NCBI GenBank assembly: GCA_900318645.1
Contig: ONLH01000016.1
Coordinates: 1 to 60,682, forward strand
Origin: an uncultured Prevotellaceae bacterium
GTDB lineage: Bacteria > Bacteroidota > Bacteroidia > Bacteroidales > Muribaculaceae
Length of the DNA: 60,682 nucleotides
Reading direction: 5' to 3'
The notes under the pieces were generated by a model, which was not told where the DNA came from, did no database searches, and worked only from the letters and a program-made list of their open reading frames with translations. Shown piece by piece: positions 42,109 to 50,984 of this stretch (positions within the stretch are counted from its first letter, which is position 1; each line of letters starts with the position of its first letter). A program made the position numbers and the translations under genes.

Positions 42109-43452
42109 ATGGAACAACAGGCAAACGAACTCACAGCGCAGCAAGCTATCAGCGGCAATCAAGTCAATGTGGTCATCCTCACCCGGATGGGCCATAACCA
42201 GACTAAAGACATTATCGACCTCGTCAATCACGTTTCACAGGGTTACAGTGATACTGTTTTCACTGTAGTCGGGAGTGTTGATCAACCTGGTCAACAGATG
42301 AAACAAGTGGACTCCATTGCCGAGGCCATCGCTCAATCCACGAGCCGATGGATGATGTTCTGCGACAGCGCTACACGCTTAGCCCCCGACGCGCTGCAAC
42401 GTCTTGTCACCAAAGCCGAAGATAATAGTGCCAATGCCGTTATCGCTGGGCTTGACAGACCCAACGAGGGTATTTTCACCTTGCAGGACAAACTGTTTGC
42501 CACCGAGGTGCTAAAGGGTATCGACGTGAGCGAGGACGACGTTCGAGCCGACGGATACATCACGCTGCAACGCATCATGATGAAGGCCCGCAATGTTGCC
42601 GGCCTGGGCGAGAGTATCCTAGCCAAGATAGACTTGAACAAAATGAGAAGCCTGCTGCAACCCGCTCATCGTGAGCTGCTGTATCGCATGACAACGCTGT
42701 ATGTCGAGATCCAACTGTGTGACCGCTGCAACCTGGACTGCGCCTACTGTTCCCATCTGTCGCCCGTTTCCAAGCCTGTGACCATTTCACTTGAGACCCT
42801 GGAGGCCGAGTGCCACCGCCTGGCCCGCGTGGGCGTTGACGAGGTGAACCTCATGGGCGGTGAGCCCCTGCTTCACCCCCAGGTGTGTGATGCCATCAAG
42901 CTGACACGCAGCATTTTACCCAATATCAAGCTAATCGTATCGACCAACGGCCTGCTGCTGCCGCGCATGAGTAAAGACTTCTGGCAATGTTGCCGCAAGA
43001 ACAAGGTGGTGTTGCGTATTACCCCCTACCCCAAGGCCAAAAACGGCACATGGAACTACTTCAAGTACGTTTGGCTCATCCGCAAGAATCGCGTCAGGAT
43101 GGAGTCCACGGGCTGGCGCTTCGGCTTCCGTCACCAGCTGCTGAGCGAGAAGGCCGAGTATGACGCCACGAGCAACTACCTGCGCTGCCAGCTGCATTGT
43201 ACCCAAGTGCGTGACGCCACGCTGTGGCCCTGTGCCTATGTTGCCTATGCCTTCAACCTCAATAACAAGTTCGGCACCAACTTCAAGACCGCCGCTGGCG
43301 ACAGCCTGCCCCTTGACGGCATCACAGCCACCGACCTGCGCCTGTGGCTGCTGCGCACCAAGCCCTTCTGCGCCCACTGCGGCATCAAGGACGCCCAACG
43401 CATCACCTGGCGCCGCTCCCAGTACACCCGCGACGAGTGGCTCAAGGAGTGA
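42109..43452 (+). CDS. Radical SAM protein with N-terminal glycosyltransferase-like domain
   Basis: A 447-residue protein. Residues about 18-190 look like a GT-A nucleotide-sugar-binding fold: VNVVILTRMGHNQTKDI, then SRWMMFCDSATRLAPDALQ near 76, where a DxD-like motif would sit. From about 195 it is a radical SAM enzyme: the iron-sulfur motif CNLDCAYC near residues 208-215 (preceded by CDR), and LMGGEPLLHP near 246. Further Cys in YLRCQLHC, LWPCAY and PFCAHCGIKDA near the C-terminus suggest an auxiliary cluster (SPASM/twitch type). A -7 box (TATATTTG, 42066-42073) is 35 bases before the ATG. No peptide precursor or cluster neighbour is evident; the substrate is unknown, possibly a glycan or a small peptide. 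Confidence 0.85.
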   Translation: MEQQANELTAQQAISGNQVNVVILTRMGHNQTKDIIDLVNHVSQGYSDTVFTVVGSVDQPGQQMKQVDSIAEAIAQSTSRWMMFCDSATRLAPDALQRLVTKAEDNSANAVIAGLDRPNEGIFTLQDKLFATEVLKGIDVSEDDVRADGYITLQRIMMKARNVAGLGESILAKIDLNKMRSLLQPAHRELLYRMTTLYVEIQLCDRCNLDCAYCSHLSPVSKPVTISLETLEAECHRLARVGVDEVNLMGGEPLLHPQVCDAIKLTRSILPNIKLIVSTNGLLLPRMSKDFWQCCRKNKVVLRITPYPKAKNGTWNYFKYVWLIRKNRVRMESTGWRFGFRHQLLSEKAEYDATSNYLRCQLHCTQVRDATLWPCAYVAYAFNLNNKFGTNFKTAAGDSLPLDGITATDLRLWLLRTKPFCAHCGIKDAQRITWRRSQYTRDEWLKE

Positions 43453-43473
43453 ACCCACATTGCATTCCCGTCG

Positions 43474-43500
43474 CTAAGGCACTAAGGCGCTAAGATTTTT
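43474..43500. repeat. CTAAG-type short repeat
   Basis: CGCTAAGGCACTAAGGCGCTAAG, three units of about eight bases, related to the arms of the inverted repeat at 32102-32174. It lies about 20 bases after the radical SAM stop codon. Confidence 0.6.
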
Positions 43501-43786
43501 AGATGGGCTAACGCATTCGCTAATCTGCAGGCGAAAGTCCACTCTGCCTCATGTCGTCAAAAAGCAAAACAGGCATTTTGAGCCCTGTTTTTAAAATTTG
43601 CTGATTTCCAGCATTATAGCGTTGTCCAACTATTACATAGTGGTGGGGCGGAAATGTTAACGAAATCTAAAAGCTATTTCTGAGTCCCCTGTGCAAAGGT
43701 ATAACACATGATCATCGTTGTCCATATCAAAAAGCTACATCGGCATCATTTGACAGTCCCTTCATGAGGGGCTGACACATACAATC

Positions 43787-43934
43787 AAACTACGAATTAC
43801 GCGAATTTAACGAAGACATCCGCGCACATCTTTTTACATTAATTATCACGAATTTTTCATGAATTAATTCATGGGGATTAATGTAAAAAACGATTGCGGA
43901 TGCCAATTTGTCTAATTTGCGGAATTCGTAGTTT
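43787..43934. repeat. 148-base nested inverted repeat (MITE-like)
   Basis: AAACTACGAATT (43787-43798) is the exact reverse complement of 43923-43934; CATCCGC (43817-43823) pairs with GCGGATG (43896-43902); and TTTTTACATTAAT (43831-43843) pairs with ATTAATGTAAAAA (43877-43889). The pairs are in nested order, so the whole unit can fold as one long interrupted hairpin. No coding frame inside. Confidence 0.75.
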
Positions 43935-44040
43935 TTGTTCAGGGATTTCAGAATGGTCAGTTGTTGATGATTCTCTGACGAAGAGTTTATATAAATCTGG
44001 TTGCGCCTCAGCCATTGGTGCAGTCATCATGGCATTCGGC

Positions 44041-44123
44041 TTACGCAAATTTTCTTCCCTTGGTGGATGTAGATGCCGAGCGTCGTCGGGACGTCTTTGC
44101 CCACAGGGTGGTCCATCATCATC
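44041..44123 (-). pseudogene. 3' remnant of a third copy of the secreted-protein gene family
   Basis: On the minus strand this segment reads HPVGKDVPTTLGIYIHQGKK, closely matching the tail QPVGKEVPTTPGIYIHNGKK of the two genes at 44291 and 46062. Nothing upstream continues the similarity, so only the 3' end survives. The hairpin element at 44179-44243 lies between it and the next intact copy. Confidence 0.7.
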
Positions 44124-44178
44124 AAACAACTTTTTAAAACAACTGAATCGTCTGAGGGCATCCGCTCCCTTGAATAGA

Positions 44179-44243
44179 ACACGAATGGCCATGAATGGGT
44201 CATAAATGATTTTTATTTATGGTCTATTCGTGGTCATTCGTGT
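44179..44243. repeat. Palindromic element, copy 1
   Basis: ACACGAAT (44179-44186) pairs with ATTCGTGT (44236-44243), with ATAAAT/ATTTAT at the centre. The element is repeated almost unchanged at 45946-46017, in both cases just beyond the 3' end of a member of the same gene family. Confidence 0.8.
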
Positions 44244-44290
44244 GATTCAATGATGGAGGGTCGCTCTAATCTGCTTTAGTGGCGAGCACC

Positions 44291-45790
44291 TTAGCGGACG
44301 ACGATTTTTTTGCCGTTGTGGATGTAGATGCCAGGTGTTGTCGGCACTTCTTTGCCCACCGGCTGACCCATCAGGTTGTAGTAGTTGCCGTCCGTTACCC
44401 TTGTCCTGCGGTCAGTCACTGCCTCGCCGACACCAGTTGAGGCCCCTGGGCGGTAGCGCCTTCCCTTGTAGATAATCTTGCCGTCTCTTATTACATGGCT
44501 CAGGCCGCACCATTCCTGATACTCAGCATCAGGGTCAGGCTTGCGGGTGAACGGTGTCAACAGGTCGCCCATGTCATAGCTGTCAAAGCCGATGCTCTCA
44601 ACAATATAGGCAGCAGTATCACCCTGAGCATCAATATAGGCGAGGCGGCTGCATTTGAACCCATCTATCTCGATAGGGTCAACCTTTATAAAATTATCAT
44701 CCGATAGAAATGGTTCGCGCTGGTAGTTTATGTAGTAGAAACGGTTCATCCATCCGCTAGGATAGGTGGCTAGCCAATACAACGCATTATTAATATTTGA
44801 ATTAATCATGTTGCGGTCTTGACTGACGGTAAGAGCCAAGGGCTCATTAACGTCATAAGTTACCAAGGTACCGTACTCCCTCAAGCCGGCAACAATGCTG
44901 TCGGTCTCCACGTCTAGTTCGTGGTTGAGGCCTTCATAGCGATACAAGGCTTTGTAACATCGGTTATACTGGTCTTTTTTGGGATGTAAACCTTTAAACT
45001 CGTAGGTATAGTATTGACAGACTGTGTCTCCATCATGGACTACCACACGCTCGTTGACCCACTTGACCCCTTCACGAAGGACAGCAAGATACCTGTCCTC
45101 CTGGTAATTCGGTGGATAGACGACTTCTCCATCTTCAACTACTTTATAAGTGTTGAAAATCTCTTCGAGCTCACCAGTTCCAATTGGCATGAAAAATCCC
45201 AACGTATAACTGTTATTTGAGCTTGTAACCAGGCCAAAACCTTCGAGAACCTGTAAACTATTACCCCAACCTTGGCCCCTGTAACGCTTGACAAAGTGTT
45301 GTCCCACTTGGATTGTATCGGCATAGAGTTCAACGGTTTCGTAGAAAGGCATATAGCGCCAGAAGGTGAAGGGATCATTGAAATCATATAGAACGAATTC
45401 ACCACCTCTAACACCGTTATCAATATAAATAGGAGCATCCCAATAGTACGGTGTACCGTCTGGAATGGTGCCATACACTATCTTGTTCTCCTCTCGCAGG
45501 CAGATGGGTATCGTATCGCTCTCGGGATTTATGGCATCACCGCTATACTTGTGCATCACCTTATACGTCTTCCCGTTGATCACGGTGTCGCCCTTGAGTT
45601 CAAGGGTATAATAGTTAATATTGTCTCCACGGGCTGGATTGGTTAAATACTCTTCAGAATAGCGATAGTTTGTGATGTAATATGCCCATTTCACACCCTC
45701 GCGAACAAACGGGACGTACTCGTACTCCTGTGCCACCGCCTGGGACATACCCAACAGGGCCAATAATGTGAATAGTAATGTTTTTTTCAT
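44291..45790 (-). CDS. Secreted protein with two repeated domains and a sorting-like C-terminal tail
   Basis: A 499-residue exported protein, signal peptide MKKTLLFTLLALLGMSQAVA. Two copies of one domain are visible: the first starts YVPFVREGVKWAYYIT near residue 25, the second YLAVLREGVKWVNERVVV near 233. The C-terminal 40 residues (NYYNLMGQPVGKEV, PGIYIHNGKKIVV) match the short tails found on many exported Bacteroidales proteins, which in some species act as type IX secretion signals. I recognise no catalytic motif. A -7 box (TAAATTTG, 45823-45830 minus) precedes it. It is a paralogue of the gene at 46062 and shares the same downstream palindromic element. Confidence 0.78.
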   Translation of the reverse strand: MKKTLLFTLLALLGMSQAVAQEYEYVPFVREGVKWAYYITNYRYSEEYLTNPARGDNINYYTLELKGDTVINGKTYKVMHKYSGDAINPESDTIPICLREENKIVYGTIPDGTPYYWDAPIYIDNGVRGGEFVLYDFNDPFTFWRYMPFYETVELYADTIQVGQHFVKRYRGQGWGNSLQVLEGFGLVTSSNNSYTLGFFMPIGTGELEEIFNTYKVVEDGEVVYPPNYQEDRYLAVLREGVKWVNERVVVHDGDTVCQYYTYEFKGLHPKKDQYNRCYKALYRYEGLNHELDVETDSIVAGLREYGTLVTYDVNEPLALTVSQDRNMINSNINNALYWLATYPSGWMNRFYYINYQREPFLSDDNFIKVDPIEIDGFKCSRLAYIDAQGDTAAYIVESIGFDSYDMGDLLTPFTRKPDPDAEYQEWCGLSHVIRDGKIIYKGRRYRPGASTGVGEAVTDRRTRVTDGNYYNLMGQPVGKEVPTTPGIYIHNGKKIVVR

Positions 45791-45945
45791 AATGTTATTA
45801 TTTTAGATTTTCTGTAATTTTGCAAATTTACATAATATATGCGGTATATCCATTACCCCCCTATTTTAACACTTTATTAACATTTCATTGATTCAACGGC
45901 AGGTTGACAATGATGTGAAGATATTTCAGATGGTTTAGGTTTTTT

Positions 45946-46017
45946 AATCACACGAATGGCCATGAATGGGTCGTAAATGATTTTATTTATGGTCCATTCG
46001 TGGGGATTCGTGTGATT
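45946..46017. repeat. Palindromic element, copy 2
   Basis: AATCACACGAAT (45946-45957) pairs exactly with ATTCGTGTGATT (46006-46017); the interior, including GTAAAT/ATTTAT, is also largely complementary. About 90% like copy 1 at 44179-44243 by eye. Confidence 0.85.
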
Positions 46018-46061
46018 GGATGGTGGTTGGGTTGCTCTAATCTGCTTTAGTGACGAGCACC

Positions 46062-46967
46062 TTAGCGGACCACGATCTTTTTGCCGTTGTGGATGTAGAT
46101 GCCAGGCGTCGTCGGGAGTTCCTTGCCCACGGGCTGGCCCATCAGGTTGTAGTAGATCCCGTCCGTCAAGCCGCCTGTCTTATCGGTCACCACTTCGTCG
46201 ATGCCTGTGAAGGCCCCGTGACGGTAGCGCATACCCTTGTAGATGATCTTGCCGTCCTTCACCACATGGCTCAGGCCGCACCATTCCTGGTTGTCGGCAT
46301 CGGGATCAGGCTGGCGGGTGAACGGCGTCAGCAGGTCGCCCATGTCACGGCTGTCAAAACCGATGCCTTCCACGATATAGGCCAACGGTTCGCCGTCGTC
46401 ACCGATGTAGGCGATACGATTGCATTCCACACCCTCTATCATGACAGGTTCTACCTCAATCAGATTCTCCTCTGTCAGTTCTTCAGCATTCTCTCCAGTA
46501 AAGCACCAATAGTATTCACACATAAGATAATAATTGATGTTCATTAAACTGGAGCGAAACTCATAGAGTTGCCTTGATCCTCCATCTAAGAATAAACCAA
46601 GGTCAAACATCTGCCTACCTTCAGAGCGCACTTTCTCGTAAGCATGATTTCTCATACATGTAATCATGCCCTGATAACGATCGCGTAAGCCCGCAATCAG
46701 GCTGTCCTGCTCAACATCTAACTGCCCGCCCAGGTAATAATAACATGCGTCGTGAAGATTATTCATCATGTCAGTATACACGCTGTCCTTGCCCGAGAAT
46801 TCATAGTTGTAGTAGTACTGGGTGGTATCACCATGGTTGACGATGACCTTCTCATTAACCCACGTAACGCCCTCGCGAATGAGAGGCAAGTAATCAGATT
46901 CCTGTGCCAATGCCTGGGTCATGCCCAGCAGGGCAAAAAGCAAATTAATAAATATAAATTTCTTCAT
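46062..46967 (-). CDS. Secreted protein with one repeated-type domain and sorting-like tail
   Basis: A 301-residue exported protein (signal near residues 1-21, LLFALLGMTQALAQ). It carries a single copy of the domain found twice in the neighbour at 44291 (YLPLIREGVTWVNEKVIV near residue 26, later LTPFTRQPDPDADNQEWCG) and nearly the same C-terminal tail (PGIYIHNGKKIVV). The two genes and the remnant at 44041 form a local duplication series. A -7 box (TAATTTTG, 47008-47015 minus) lies 40 bases upstream. Function unknown; the next gene upstream is a membrane-bound regulator. Confidence 0.78.
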   Translation of the reverse strand: MKKFIFINLLFALLGMTQALAQESDYLPLIREGVTWVNEKVIVNHGDTTQYYYNYEFSGKDSVYTDMMNNLHDACYYYLGGQLDVEQDSLIAGLRDRYQGMITCMRNHAYEKVRSEGRQMFDLGLFLDGGSRQLYEFRSSLMNINYYLMCEYYWCFTGENAEELTEENLIEVEPVMIEGVECNRIAYIGDDGEPLAYIVEGIGFDSRDMGDLLTPFTRQPDPDADNQEWCGLSHVVKDGKIIYKGMRYRHGAFTGIDEVVTDKTGGLTDGIYYNLMGQPVGKELPTTPGIYIHNGKKIVVR

Positions 46968-47141
46968 AATTCTTTAAAGGTTAATAAATAAATTGTTTTC
47001 AGTAGCGCAAAATTAGAACTAAAAACCCATACTACCAAGAAAACTCCATTATACATGAAGTTTATAAATTATTGATAATCAGCTATTTCAAAAATAATTC
47101 GTTATACGCTCTTATGGGATGCGTGATAGAATGGGATAAAA

Positions 47142-48809
47142 TCACTTGAAATGTGAAATATAGTCGTTTAAAGAGCCCTCAATATTCATTTTTTCGCAAA
47201 GACGTTTACGTATTGTGCCGACACTTGTTTGATTGGAATAGCCAAGGATAATAGCAATCTGCATACATGAAAAATCCATGGCTGAAAGTGCAATCAGCAG
47301 TAGATCCTTATCATTGAGTTGTGGATAGTTGTCTTTGGTCTTTGATATGATGCCATTATATTCCAAGTCAATGTATCCATAAAGCTTTTCCCATTCATCC
47401 TTGTTGTTTTTTTGGAACTTAATGACTTCTTTAATCTTTTTTGTTTGTTTAAGGTCGGGTTGGTGATAACATTCTTCCATCATGTCGCGTGTCAAGCTCA
47501 TGTAGGAATCAAGAAAAACCTTTAGTTTGCTTTCTCTGATATTGAGTTTGCTGAGGTTTTCTAGCGATAATCTCATTTCTGACAGTTGTGATTCAGAAGA
47601 ATCCAGAATTTGCTTGACCTGATATAGTTGTTTCTCATGGCTTTTCTTTCGCCTGATAAATATAAACAGGCTGACAGTTAGAATCAACATGATCATCAAA
47701 GCTAGTATCACATTCCAATTGGCAGTAATTTGTCGTGACAATTCTGATGATAGATGTGATTGGCGATCGATCCTATCTTCGGTAGTGATAATGCTTAACG
47801 GTGTGCTCAGTGACTGTAACGAATCCGCTATCCTTTTACTTTCACTCTTCATTAACAAATACACAGAAGTATCTTTACGAGCCAACGCTATATCGCCCTT
47901 GGCCTCAAGGAAGGAAATTCGATCAATGTTATCAATAATGGGATTGTTACCAATAAGACTCAAAAAAAGCTCTGCCGAGTCAGGTATCTGTAGACATGCA
48001 TAGGTTTGAGCGGCGTATAGACAGAACGGAATGTTTATCACAGGATTGTCCATTGACATTACTTTCATGATTAATCCTCTGGCATGATTATATCTGCCTC
48101 TGTTGACATCATTCTTAATCAAGTTCTGTATGGCTCCCACATAATTCTCTTTGTCATCGATTTGTTCGGCTAAAGTCAAGGCAATACTTAACACTGAATC
48201 AGCTTTGTGAGGGGCTTTCAGACAATAGAGACTACCTAAATTAATCATACAAACCAATTGATAATGATTGTTGTCAGTGGATTTGAAACATTCGAGAGCT
48301 TCCTCATATTTTTCAATATGCTTGCCATCCATCGTGTGTTGGTCGCGGTAGAGAGCGCCCATCCTCATCTTGACATATCCCAGGTTGAAATAGTCATCAG
48401 GGGAGGCGGTTGATTCGGCTTGCTTATAATAGAACATTGCACTGTCGGGGTAGCCGAGTTCTTCCATAACGGCACCTTTGTAAAGGTAGGCTCGGGTGAG
48501 TTTTTCGCGTTCTTTGGGGTGTTGTTTGTAGTATGAAAGGGCGCGATTGATGTCGCTGTCGCTGGTGGCGGGGATGTAGGCTTTATAGCGGGCTTGGGTG
48601 AGCAGCAGGTTGCCGTAGGCCTGGTCGTGCTCGGTGGTGAGGCTATCACGATTCACGGCTTCGATTATTGCCAAGGCGCTGTCGGGATAGTCATGCATCA
48701 GGCTATCGGCGGTGGTAAGGCGGCTGTCGTAGCGCGGCGCGTCACTGCAGCCCGGGACCACAGCCCCTAGCACCAGCATCACCAATATGACAACCAGCAG
48801 ATGTTTCAC
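47142..48809 (-). CDS. Membrane-anchored TPR protein with C-terminal LuxR-like winged helix
   Basis: A 555-residue protein of a layout common in Bacteroidetes: a lipoprotein-like signal (VKHLLVVILVMLVLGAVVPGC), tetratricopeptide-like helices from about residue 30 to 330 (KLTRAYLYKGAVMEELGYP), one membrane helix near 370 (VILALMIMLILTVSLFIFI), a coiled-coil linker, and a cytoplasmic DNA-binding-like end (LNDKDLLLIALSAM, SCMQIAIILGYSNQTSVGTIRKRL). Such proteins probably sense envelope signals and act on transcription. The frame is open further upstream, but a -7 box (TATCTTTG, 48815-48822) ends five bases before the GTG at 48809, which I take as the start, possibly leaderless. An ATG ten codons in is the alternative. 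Confidence 0.82.
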   Translation of the reverse strand: MKHLLVVILVMLVLGAVVPGCSDAPRYDSRLTTADSLMHDYPDSALAIIEAVNRDSLTTEHDQAYGNLLLTQARYKAYIPATSDSDINRALSYYKQHPKEREKLTRAYLYKGAVMEELGYPDSAMFYYKQAESTASPDDYFNLGYVKMRMGALYRDQHTMDGKHIEKYEEALECFKSTDNNHYQLVCMINLGSLYCLKAPHKADSVLSIALTLAEQIDDKENYVGAIQNLIKNDVNRGRYNHARGLIMKVMSMDNPVINIPFCLYAAQTYACLQIPDSAELFLSLIGNNPIIDNIDRISFLEAKGDIALARKDTSVYLLMKSESKRIADSLQSLSTPLSIITTEDRIDRQSHLSSELSRQITANWNVILALMIMLILTVSLFIFIRRKKSHEKQLYQVKQILDSSESQLSEMRLSLENLSKLNIRESKLKVFLDSYMSLTRDMMEECYHQPDLKQTKKIKEVIKFQKNNKDEWEKLYGYIDLEYNGIISKTKDNYPQLNDKDLLLIALSAMDFSCMQIAIILGYSNQTSVGTIRKRLCEKMNIEGSLNDYISHFK

Positions 48810-48872
48810 GCCTACAAAGATAGTATTTTTTTGGAGAAGGTGTTGCAAAACTTCACTTGACACAATTTTAAT

Positions 48873-49002
48873 CGGCCTGACGGCCGAGAAATTAAGCAAA
48901 ATTTGTATGAAAATTAATCAAAATAATTTTTTTATTATAATTTTATTTATAATTTTGAACATTTTGGCTTCACCGAGTTAAAGGTTCTCGGCCGGTAGGC
49001 CG
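48873..49002. repeat. Inverted repeat with 18-base GC-rich arms
   Basis: CGGCCTGACGGCCGAGAA (48873-48890) pairs with TTCTCGGCCGGTAGGCCG (48985-49002) with two mismatches. The 94 bases between the arms are extremely AT-rich. Confidence 0.75.
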
Positions 49003-49053
49003 AAAAATCAGAGGCGAATTGGGATATCAACGCCCACTGGCCCCCTCTAATCG

Positions 49054-49099
49054 CTCCCCCTCCTCCGCCCTTCGGGCACCCCCCCAGGCGGGGGAGGAG
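49054..49099. repeat. GC-rich hairpin element
   Basis: CTCCCCCTCCTCCGCC pairs with GGCGGGGGAGGAG around a CTTCGGGC-containing loop. It resembles dispersed extragenic palindromes; I cannot tell its function here. Confidence 0.6.
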
Positions 49100-49240
49100 T
49101 GTGAGTTGCTAATGCGCTGATTTACAAAACCTGCTTTTATAAAACTCCGATAATTATTGTACTTATTGAGAGCAATAATGAGCTCGATTCCCTGCTTTGA
49201 GAGGGTAAGTAAGGCTGAGTTTGAGAAATACTGAAATATA

Positions 49241-49272
49241 TTTGGCATTTCGTTTGAGTTGCAGTATCTTTG
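49241..49272 (+). promoter_or_regulatory. Promoter of cmk
   Basis: TTTG (49241-49244), 20 bases, TATCTTTG (49265-49272): a full match to the Bacteroidetes consensus, 31 bases before the ATG at 49304. Confidence 0.85.
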
Positions 49273-49303
49273 TCCCCAAAATCTTCAACATTAATTGGAA
49301 ATC

Positions 49304-50005
49304 ATGGCATTGAAAAAGATTACGATAGCGATTGACGGACACTCGTCGACCGGTAAGAGTACTATGGCCAAAGCATTGGCAAGGCGCATCGGCTATGCCT
49401 ACGTGGACACGGGTGCTATGTACAGGGCAGTGACGCTGTATGCACTACGCAACAAGCTCATTAAGGGCGAAACCGTTGACGAGAAGGCGCTCAAGGAACA
49501 CTTGAAACGTGGCGACATCATGATCACCTTCCGCCCCACCAAGGAGGGCAAGAGCGTGACGGTACTCAATGGCAAGAACGTGGAGCGCTACATCCGTTCG
49601 ATGCGCGTCAGCAACGTCGTGAGTATCATCGCAGCCATCGGATTTGTCCGCAAGGCTATGGTCAAGCAACAGCAGGCCATGGGTAAAGACAAGGGCGTGG
49701 TGATGGACGGCCGCGACATCGGCACCGTGGTATTCCCCGACGCCGAGATGAAGGTGTTTGCCACGGCAAGCGCCGAGGTGCGCGCCCAGCGCCGTTTTGA
49801 CGAGCTGCGAGCCAAGGGCGACACGACAACGACCTTTGAAGAGGTACTGGAGAACGTCACCGAGCGTGACCGCATCGACAGTACTCGCAAGGAGAGCCCC
49901 CTGCGCCAGGCCGAGGATGCCATGGTACTCGACAATTCCCACATGACCATCGAGGAACAGAACGAGTGGCTGTACAACCTTTACCTTTCTAGAGTTAGGA
50001 GTTAG
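49304..50005 (+). CDS. cmk: Cytidylate kinase
   Basis: A 233-residue kinase that converts CMP/dCMP to the diphosphate. The P-loop [17 protein letters not shown] is near residues 9-25, [14 protein letters not shown] near 34, and [16 protein letters not shown] near 132. The frame begins with a TTG three codons upstream, but the ATG at 49304 fits family N-termini. The final codons AGA GTT AGG AGT TAG are heptamer repeat sequence, so the protein ends RVRS. Strong promoter just upstream; ispH follows 51 bases later and is probably co-transcribed. Confidence 0.96.
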   Translation: MALKKITIAIDGHSSTGKSTMAKALARRIGYAYVDTGAMYRAVTLYALRNKLIKGETVDEKALKEHLKRGDIMITFRPTKEGKSVTVLNGKNVERYIRSMRVSNVVSIIAAIGFVRKAMVKQQQAMGKDKGVVMDGRDIGTVVFPDAEMKVFATASAEVRAQRRFDELRAKGDTTTTFEEVLENVTERDRIDSTRKESPLRQAEDAMVLDNSHMTIEEQNEWLYNLYLSRVRS

Positions 50006-50025
50006 GAGTTAAAAGTTAGGAGTTG
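49991..50025 (+). repeat. Heptamer repeat array supplying the cmk stop
   Basis: Four to five GTTAGGA-type units; the first provide the last four codons and the stop of cmk. The array fills most of the gap before ispH. Confidence 0.85.
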
Positions 50026-50056
50026 GCATCCGCATTCTGACGGCTATAGGCAAAAA

Positions 50057-50938
50057 ATGGCGATCATCGAGATTGATAAGGGATCGGGGTTCTGTTTCGG
50101 GGTAACGACGGCGATCAGTAAGGCTGAAGAGGAGCTCAACAAGAGCGGGCACCTCTACTGCCTGGGTGACATCGTGCACAACACGGCCGAGGTGGACCGT
50201 CTGGCCAGTCAGGGCCTGGAGACCATCACCCATGAACAGCTGGAGCAGCTGCACGACGTGAAGGTGCTGCTGCGTGCCCACGGCGAGCCACCCGAGACCT
50301 ATGAAATCGCCCGTCGCAACCGCATCGAGATCATCGATGCCACCTGTCCTGTGGTCCTAAAGCTGCAGCAACGCATCAACGCCACCTACAACGGTGCCGA
50401 GGAAGGCAAGCCTGCACCTCAGATTGTCATCTATGGCAAGCGAGGCCATGCCGAAGTATTAGGTCTCGTCGGCCAAACCCAGGGCCGCGCCACCGTTATC
50501 GAGAACATCGAGGAGATTGACAAGATCGACTATAGCCGCGACATCTACCTCTACTCCCAGACGACCAAAAGTGTGCAGGAATTCCGGCACATCGTTGAGG
50601 AAATCAAGCGTCGTGTACAGCCGGGGGTGACCTTCCGCAGTTTTGACACCATCTGCCGCTCGGTGGCTAACCGCATTCCACAGATTCGCGAGTTTGCTGC
50701 CCAGCACGAACTGATTTTGTTCGTGAGCGGCGCGAAGAGCAGCAACGGACGCATCCTGTTCGCCGAATGCCTCGACGCCAACCCAGACTCGCATCTTGTC
50801 AGCAGTGAAGCGGACATTGACCCATCATGGCTCACGGGGAAGGAGCGCATCGGCATCTGCGGTGCCACTAGCACGCCACGCTGGTTGATGCAGCGCGTGA
50901 GCGATGCGGTTCGTGAGGAGTTAGGAGTTAGGAGTTAG
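50057..50938 (+). CDS. ispH: 4-hydroxy-3-methylbut-2-enyl diphosphate reductase
   Basis: A 293-residue iron-sulfur enzyme, the last step of the non-mevalonate pathway that makes isopentenyl and dimethylallyl diphosphate. The three cluster Cys are in GSGFCFGVTTAI (residue 13), IDATCPVVLKL near 97 and FDTICRSVANR near 197. Other signatures are GDIVHNTAEV near 36 and IYGKRGHAEVLG near 124. Its product feeds the polyprenyl synthase at 39970. The C-terminus EELGVRS is encoded by heptamer repeat, including the stop. Confidence 0.96.
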   Translation: MAIIEIDKGSGFCFGVTTAISKAEEELNKSGHLYCLGDIVHNTAEVDRLASQGLETITHEQLEQLHDVKVLLRAHGEPPETYEIARRNRIEIIDATCPVVLKLQQRINATYNGAEEGKPAPQIVIYGKRGHAEVLGLVGQTQGRATVIENIEEIDKIDYSRDIYLYSQTTKSVQEFRHIVEEIKRRVQPGVTFRSFDTICRSVANRIPQIREFAAQHELILFVSGAKSSNGRILFAECLDANPDSHLVSSEADIDPSWLTGKERIGICGATSTPRWLMQRVSDAVREELGVRS

Positions 50939-50957
50939 GAGTTAGAAGTTAGAAGTT
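50915..50957 (+). repeat. Heptamer repeat array supplying the ispH stop
   Basis: Five to six units of GTTAGGA/GTTAGAA; the frame GAG TTA GGA GTT AGG AGT TAG gives the ispH ending. The array runs to about 28 bases before the next start codon. Confidence 0.85.
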
Positions 50958-50984
50958 TAAGAAGAAGACATTTTATCAACAGAT

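Larger units (their letters stand above)
43453..44040. other. Gene-free region with repeats
   Basis: No gene I can support. It holds a short CGCTAAGG-type array at 43474-43500 and the 148-base inverted repeat at 43787-43934. The remaining 43500-43780 shows nothing I can interpret. Confidence 0.5.
48810..49303. other. Intergenic region with two large inverted repeats
   Basis: No gene. It contains the promoter of the TPR gene, an inverted repeat with 18-base arms at 48873-48890 and 48985-49002, a GC-rich hairpin at 49054-49099, and the cmk promoter at 49241-49272. Confidence 0.6.
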
